Assembly: GCA_034436045.1 (NCBI GenBank)
Contig: DAOTVZ010000051.1
Location: forward strand, 14,761 to 78,760
DNA: 64,000 nt
Origin: H111-94 sp034436045
Lineage (GTDB): Bacteria > Chloroflexota > Ktedonobacteria > Ktedonobacterales > Ktedonobacteraceae
Direction of reading: 5' to 3'
The first letter of the stretch is position 1; every line of letters begins with the position of its first letter. A program made the position numbers and the translations under genes. The notes beneath the pieces were generated by a model. That model was not told the DNA's origin. It worked only from the letters and a program-made list of their open reading frames with translations, and ran no database searches. This document shows positions 59,420 to 64,000 of the stretch, in pieces.

Positions 59420-62400
59420 CTAATCCTCGTCCACACGCAGCGTCTGCCCCAGCGGGGGCGTGACAACCTCACGCACAATGACCCATAGCGTGAGCGCAAT
59501 CACTACGACCAGCGCGGGCAAAAGCAGCGCGAGCGTGGGGGGCAGCACTACCTGCGCAGGCAACATGTGTTGAATCACGTAAAATTCGCTGCTGCTGACC
59601 GTGCTGAGGATGCCGGTGACGGGAATGCTGGTCACGGTCAGAGTGGGTACGACCAGCAAGGCGAAGAGTACACCGCTTACTATGCCTAACACGAGCGCAA
59701 TCGCGTAGACGATGCCCTGTTCCCACAATAGCACGCTGATGGCCTGCATGGCAGTGGCACCGAGCGAGCGCAGCACCACGAAACTGCCCACGCGCTCGCG
59801 TACATCCTGCCACGCCGCCAGCATGTTGCCGCCCAGAGCCAGTAGCAATGTGGCCACCATATTTGCCAGTAGGATCAGTTGCAGGTTAAGGAAGAGGGGA
59901 TCAGCCGACATGGTGGCCATCAATGCCTGCCGATCATACAGGTTGGTCAAGTAGTATTGCGGCGTGTTCAGTGCGACGCGCACCTGGGTCAGCGCGGTCG
60001 GGTCGGGCTGGCTGCGCAGCCAGACATGATTAACGGGTAACTGTGCCTGCGAGGCCCTCATCGCACCGCTTTTTGCAGCGTTCTGCGCGTAAAACGCGGC
60101 GTAGGCGGTATAATCGACCAGCATCCCACCGGGGGACGGAGTGTTGCTTATGGTGTTGGTGATACCATTGTTCACGCCTGGAATATGCTGCACTATCGCC
60201 ACCACCTCGCAATTCAGAGTTGTGTAGGGGAGATGATCCATGTTGATCGAGAGCTGGTTACCTGGCACAAGTGCCAGCGCGTGGGCGGTGGCAGCGTCGA
60301 TGATGGCGGGCACCATCCCGCCGCTCAGCGCGCTCCTGCGCGCTCTTGCCAGTTGCTCCATCAGTGTGGAAAGCGGTTGTGCCGAGTCCTGGTTTGTCCA
60401 GATTGCCGTGCTGGCGAAGGTGTTGGTATCGACCGCTTCGATCTGCAAGGGTTGCAGAATCACCGTCCCTGGCGTAATGTTCTCTGCGGTACCACTGTCC
60501 ACAAAGCCCGCGCTGGCTACCGCAACTCCTGAAATATGTTGATAGAGCGCCGTTGCTTGCGCTAACGATAGTGGCTGCGCATTGGCGGGCAGGTCGCCGC
60601 TAAAATCAGCCCCGCTTTCGTAGCTGGCGATGGTGCTGATGTGGGCGGACTGCGAGGCGGAAAAGATCAACGTGAACATGGCGAAAGTGATTGCCAGTGC
60701 CAATAACAGCGTAGTGCGCAGTGTTTGTAAGGGCGCGCGAGCCATCTGAGTCAACGCGAGCATCAGCCCCGGACCACGTCGGCGTGTAGCCGCCCACTCT
60801 GCGCGTGTCAGTAGCGGAGAGAAGCAACGGAAAAAGAGCAGGATCAGGCCGATGAGCAGCAATAACGGTACGGCAAAGGTGAGCGGCGTGATAATCAGTG
60901 TCTGCGTGCGTATATCGAGCAGCGTCCCCAGGCCATTCAGGTAGCGCAGGCTTGCGTAGCCGATCAGCGCGAGGAAAATCAGTCCAAAATCCAGGTAGAA
61001 GCGTTGCCAGAAAGGGTACCGTATGCTGCGAGCGCGTTCGCGGCGTAGCAACACAATGTTCTGTCGCGTCATGCGCAGCAGTAGCAGCGTTACGACCAGC
61101 AGCATCACGACAACGCTGCCAACGGCGTACCAGCCGACAGTAGCAAGTAGCGCTGAAAAGCTATTGATCGGTGAGATCGGATCTGATGTGCCGAGCAGAG
61201 AGGGCGCGAACAAGAAAGTGAGTAACACTGCCAATACAGGCCCGATGAACAGAGACAGTAAGCCTGGTACGAGGCCCTGCGTCAGGAAAATGCCGAAGAC
61301 CTGGTTGCGACTGGCACCACGGCTGAAGAGAACAGCTACCGCGCCTGCCTGCCGCTCTACCAGCAGCGTCATCAGCAGGTTGATAAGCAATAGCATAAAT
61401 ACGAAGACGAGCGTGGCCAGCATGACAACCGGTATCGATAACACGGCCACGCGATTGCTGTACTGTCCGAGGAGGGTAGGCAGCGTATACGTTGCGGCAG
61501 CAGTATTGAAGATCGTCACCTGAAGGAGATAGGGATAGTTCAACTGCCCGCCCGACTGCTGCTCCTTGTTCTGAATATTGCCGAAGTTATTGCTGATTTC
61601 TCCCTGAAGCATATTCAGAGTATTCGTTAAGGGATTAACACGCGCAACGGTAATGCTGGCCGGATTCAGGTGATAGAACCATCGCAATTCGAAAGTCTGT
61701 GGGTAGAAGACCGCGCGCGCCTGAGCAGTCTGAGTAAGAGCATCGAGCATGTGGAGTAGCGCCGTATTTGAGATCAGTAGCGGGTAGATGGTGCCGCCGC
61801 TGCCTGGTGTCGGTTGCAGGCTAACCCCCGGTCCAGCAGGCGTATAACGTGGGTCGGGCGCGGCGATACCCGTAATGAGAACGTGGATATTGGCCGTTGG
61901 CGTTGTGCCGCCGAACATGTTGCGCGGATTGGTGAAAAAGTCGCTTTGAATAGTGATGATAGAGCCAGGGCCGACATGCAGCGCCTGTGCGGTAGTAGAT
62001 GTCACGATGGCTTCGATGTCGCCGTTATTTTCTCCATCAGGAAGCTGTCCCCGTGTGACGTGTAGCATAGAACCGGCCTGTGCCAGCGTAGTGCCGATGA
62101 GTTGCAAATGATCGTTGGGGCCGAGTGAGGGCAACGCGAGCGGAATGAGTTCTGGCACAATGATAGAGAACGCGGATGCATTCTGCATGAGATAGGGATT
62201 AAGCGCCTGCTGCACCGGCAATGTGACCTCTTGTTGCGCCTGCGCCACCACTTGCGAAGAAAGTCCCTGCGTTGTGACGGAGAGCACCACGTTGGTAGCT
62301 TCCGGCGAACTAGACAGCATGGTATACAGTTCGGCGCTTGAGGCCAGTGCCGAACTGAGTGGCACCACGCAGACCAGCGTCACAGCCACGATCATGCCCA

Positions 62401-64000
62401 GCGTTTGCATCAGCCAGGGCCACCAGATGCCGTGCAACTGCCAGCGCGCTACCGTCGTCATCGCTAAGCGCCCGCTCCGGCCCTGCTGCCGCCGTGCCTC
62501 TCTGCCACTGAGCGCGATGGCCGTGATCTCCTCACGCGCCTGTAATTCACGGCTCTGATTCTCATCGATGCGCAAAAATTGTGTCACCTCAGTATGTCGG
62601 ACAATGCGCAATAGGAGCAGCAATGATAGTACAAAAATAAGGATAAGCGCCAGCGCGGCACCGATCAGCCACGTTGGCCAGACCAGTGTTACCGGTAGCG
62701 CCTGTTGCAGACTCGACACAGTGACATTGATGTTATGTGAGGCGTTAATGGCGGGGGGCAGGCTCTGTGCTACCAGTATCGGCGCAACAGTAGCGGTCAA
62801 GAGATAGCCGAGGATACCGCCGAGCAGCAGAGCGCTGATGTAGAGCAGGCTTTGTTCCCATAATACGATATTGCTCAGTTGGGTCGGATCGGTGCCGAGG
62901 GCGCGCAGAATCAGAAAGCTGGTCAGGCGGCGGCGCACGTTGAGCCAGGAGAGCAGCAGGTTCCCGATCAGCGCCAACAAGAGTACCGCGCTTGCGCCCA
63001 GGAAGAGCAGACTGCTCAGGTCAAGTGCCAGTGGATTATTGTTTAACTCCGCGAGCAGCGCGCGGCGGTCAGCCAACTGGTCGAGGCGCAGGGGCGAATT
63101 GAGATCAGTCAGGGTGCGACGCAGCGTTACCAGTGTGGTGGGGTTAGAAGTTGTCTGTAGCCAGACATGATTGAGGAAAATTTGCGCGTAATTTTGCTGA
63201 GCCTGAACAGCAGCGAATGTCTGGAAATCGACCAGCATGGCACCTTCGCTGGCATCGGGCAGGCCAGGCATGTACGTTATTTCGCCAATCACGCGATAAT
63301 GTAGCACACCTGCGCTATAACGAGTTACGTTAGAGATGGATTCATTACTGGTTAGCGCGAAAGAGGTTCCCTGCTGCAAGTGTAGTGCGTTCCACAGGGC
63401 GGCATTAACAATCACCGGCACAACGTCCTGCTCGATAGCCGTCTGCCGCTCTTGCGCGAGCTGGCGAAGCAGGGATGGCAGTGGCGGTGATGAAAGCCCG
63501 GCAGGCCAGTTGGTAGCCTGCGCGAAGGTAGCGGGGTCAATTGCTTGCAGGTACACAGGGAGCGCGGTGGCACTGGAGGACACGCTATCGTTCTCAACGT
63601 AACCCGCGCTGATGTGTAGCACACCGGGGAGATGCTGATACTGTACAAGATTGCTTTGTATCGTGTTCGGATACGTTCCAAATGGAATCGTACCGCTAAA
63701 ATCGGCTCCCACCGCATAGAAGGCTACGTCTTGCAAGCGTTGCGTCTGTGAGGCAGCAAAAACGGCGGTGAAGAGCGCGAAAGCAATCGCCAGCGCCAGG
63801 AGCAGTAGTAGACGCACGGCCAGACGCGGCGCGCGTGCTATCTGCGCCAGTGTCAGCAGAGCGACCGCGCCGCGTCCCCGCTGAGCCAGTTGCGCACTTA
63901 GTTGTAATAGGGTGGGAAATAAGCGTAAAAAGAGCAAGGCAACTGCTAACAGCAGCAGCGTGGGAGCCAGGAACTCCAGGGGCGTGACGATCAGCGCCTG
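59420..64000 (-). CDS. Giant FtsX-like ABC transporter permease with repeated modules (5' end beyond window)
   Basis: The frame stays open from the stop at 59420 to the right edge. An annotated-type start at 63937 would be a TTG in the middle of a membrane helix (LLLLAVALLFLRLFPTLL), so the real start lies outside. The visible 1,526 residues hold three FtsX-type membrane blocks (VRRRLTSFLILRALGTDPTQ, ERQAGAVAVLFSRGASRNQ, VRERVGSFVVLRSLGATAMQ) and two large extracellular domains that resemble each other (YAVGADFSGTIP against YESGADFSGDLP). It appears to be a tandem duplication of a MacB-type permease unit. The ATPase partner is not in the window. Confidence 0.85.
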   Translation of the reverse strand, partial: QALIVTPLEFLAPTLLLLAVALLFLRLFPTLLQLSAQLAQRGRGAVALLTLAQIARAPRLAVRLLLLLALAIAFALFTAVFAASQTQRLQDVAFYAVGADFSGTIPFGTYPNTIQSNLVQYQHLPGVLHISAGYVENDSVSSSATALPVYLQAIDPATFAQATNWPAGLSSPPLPSLLRQLAQERQTAIEQDVVPVIVNAALWNALHLQQGTSFALTSNESISNVTRYSAGVLHYRVIGEITYMPGLPDASEGAMLVDFQTFAAVQAQQNYAQIFLNHVWLQTTSNPTTLVTLRRTLTDLNSPLRLDQLADRRALLAELNNNPLALDLSSLLFLGASAVLLLALIGNLLLSWLNVRRRLTSFLILRALGTDPTQLSNIVLWEQSLLYISALLLGGILGYLLTATVAPILVAQSLPPAINASHNINVTVSSLQQALPVTLVWPTWLIGAALALILIFVLSLLLLLRIVRHTEVTQFLRIDENQSRELQAREEITAIALSGREARRQQGRSGRLAMTTVARWQLHGIWWPWLMQTLGMIVAVTLVCVVPLSSALASSAELYTMLSSSPEATNVVLSVTTQGLSSQVVAQAQQEVTLPVQQALNPYLMQNASAFSIIVPELIPLALPSLGPNDHLQLIGTTLAQAGSMLHVTRGQLPDGENNGDIEAIVTSTTAQALHVGPGSIITIQSDFFTNPRNMFGGTTPTANIHVLITGIAAPDPRYTPAGPGVSLQPTPGSGGTIYPLLISNTALLHMLDALTQTAQARAVFYPQTFELRWFYHLNPASITVARVNPLTNTLNMLQGEISNNFGNIQNKEQQSGGQLNYPYLLQVTIFNTAAATYTLPTLLGQYSNRVAVLSIPVVMLATLVFVFMLLLINLLMTLLVERQAGAVAVLFSRGASRNQVFGIFLTQGLVPGLLSLFIGPVLAVLLTFLFAPSLLGTSDPISPINSFSALLATVGWYAVGSVVVMLLVVTLLLLRMTRQNIVLLRRERARSIRYPFWQRFYLDFGLIFLALIGYASLRYLNGLGTLLDIRTQTLIITPLTFAVPLLLLIGLILLFFRCFSPLLTRAEWAATRRRGPGLMLALTQMARAPLQTLRTTLLLALAITFAMFTLIFSASQSAHISTIASYESGADFSGDLPANAQPLSLAQATALYQHISGVAVASAGFVDSGTAENITPGTVILQPLQIEAVDTNTFASTAIWTNQDSAQPLSTLMEQLARARRSALSGGMVPAIIDAATAHALALVPGNQLSINMDHLPYTTLNCEVVAIVQHIPGVNNGITNTISNTPSPGGMLVDYTAYAAFYAQNAAKSGAMRASQAQLPVNHVWLRSQPDPTALTQVRVALNTPQYYLTNLYDRQALMATMSADPLFLNLQLILLANMVATLLLALGGNMLAAWQDVRERVGSFVVLRSLGATAMQAISVLLWEQGIVYAIALVLGIVSGVLFALLVVPTLTVTSIPVTGILSTVSSSEFYVIQHMLPAQVVLPPTLALLLPALVVVIALTLWVIVREVVTPPLGQTLRVDED

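Noticed and set aside
63937..63937. Start of the FtsX gene at 63937
   Set aside because: The codon is TTG inside a membrane helix, and the same frame stays open to the edge with sequence similar to an internal module of the protein.

Overview
The window looks like chromosomal DNA of a Ktedonobacteria-type member of the Chloroflexota (inference). Pointers are a moderate GC content, lipoproteins with short LxAC lipoboxes, several PQQ-like beta-propeller membrane proteins, a GT39 glycosyltransferase with FGG-rich insertions, and no outer-membrane or LPS genes. No rRNA, tRNA, CRISPR array, phage genes or intact transposase was seen. Coding density is high. Genes sit mostly in short operons with ATGA overlaps and good Shine-Dalgarno sites.

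Layout. 1-9260: a truncated acidic beta-propeller membrane protein, a LysR regulator with an acyl-CoA dehydrogenase and a MaoC hydratase, a small membrane protein, a beta-propeller lipoprotein and a LysM protein. 9263-15550 (minus): a late cobalamin operon (small protein, cbiB, cobD, cobQ) that runs into an ATP-grasp/acyltransferase pair. 15636-21103 (plus): a nitrilase overlapping a rifampicin-phosphotransferase-like PEP-utilising enzyme, then a SRPBCC protein and a polytopic membrane protein. 21187-26149 (minus): a benzoylformate-decarboxylase-like enzyme, a triple-BON protein, and a histidine kinase/response regulator operon. 26822-30608 (plus): GtrA, GT2 and GT39 genes for lipid-linked sugar transfer. 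31051-37084: a secreted protein, a polar amino acid ABC transporter, a PEGA-like membrane protein and an O-methyltransferase. 37081-37332 (minus): a His-rich peptide with a double-glycine leader. 37626-42832: murB, a sulfide/persulfide detoxification operon under an ArsR regulator, a thioredoxin-glutaredoxin fusion and groES. 42887-52083: a LacI remnant, an orphan CoxL-like subunit, and a GntR-led operon with a 3-hydroxyisobutyrate-dehydrogenase-like enzyme, 2-oxoacid dehydrogenase E1alpha/E1beta/E2 and a creatinase-like M24 protein. 52266-59324: a branched-chain amino acid type ABC operon followed by two tandem C-C hydrolase-like genes. 59420-64000 (minus): a very large FtsX-like permease that continues past the right edge.

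Regulatory signals stand out. Three promoters around the two-component operon and its glycosyltransferase neighbours share 11-bp direct repeats 8-9 bp upstream of the -10 box, as expected for a PhoB/OmpR-type activator. Two promoters of the persulfide operon carry the same 13-bp site over the spacer or -10 box. Palindromic elements with perfect terminal inverted repeats around short tandem repeats sit in the leaders of two minus-strand genes, and one arm of the same element lies inside a coding region.

The most novel candidate is the His-rich peptide at 37081-37332. The most testable ones are the two predicted regulons.
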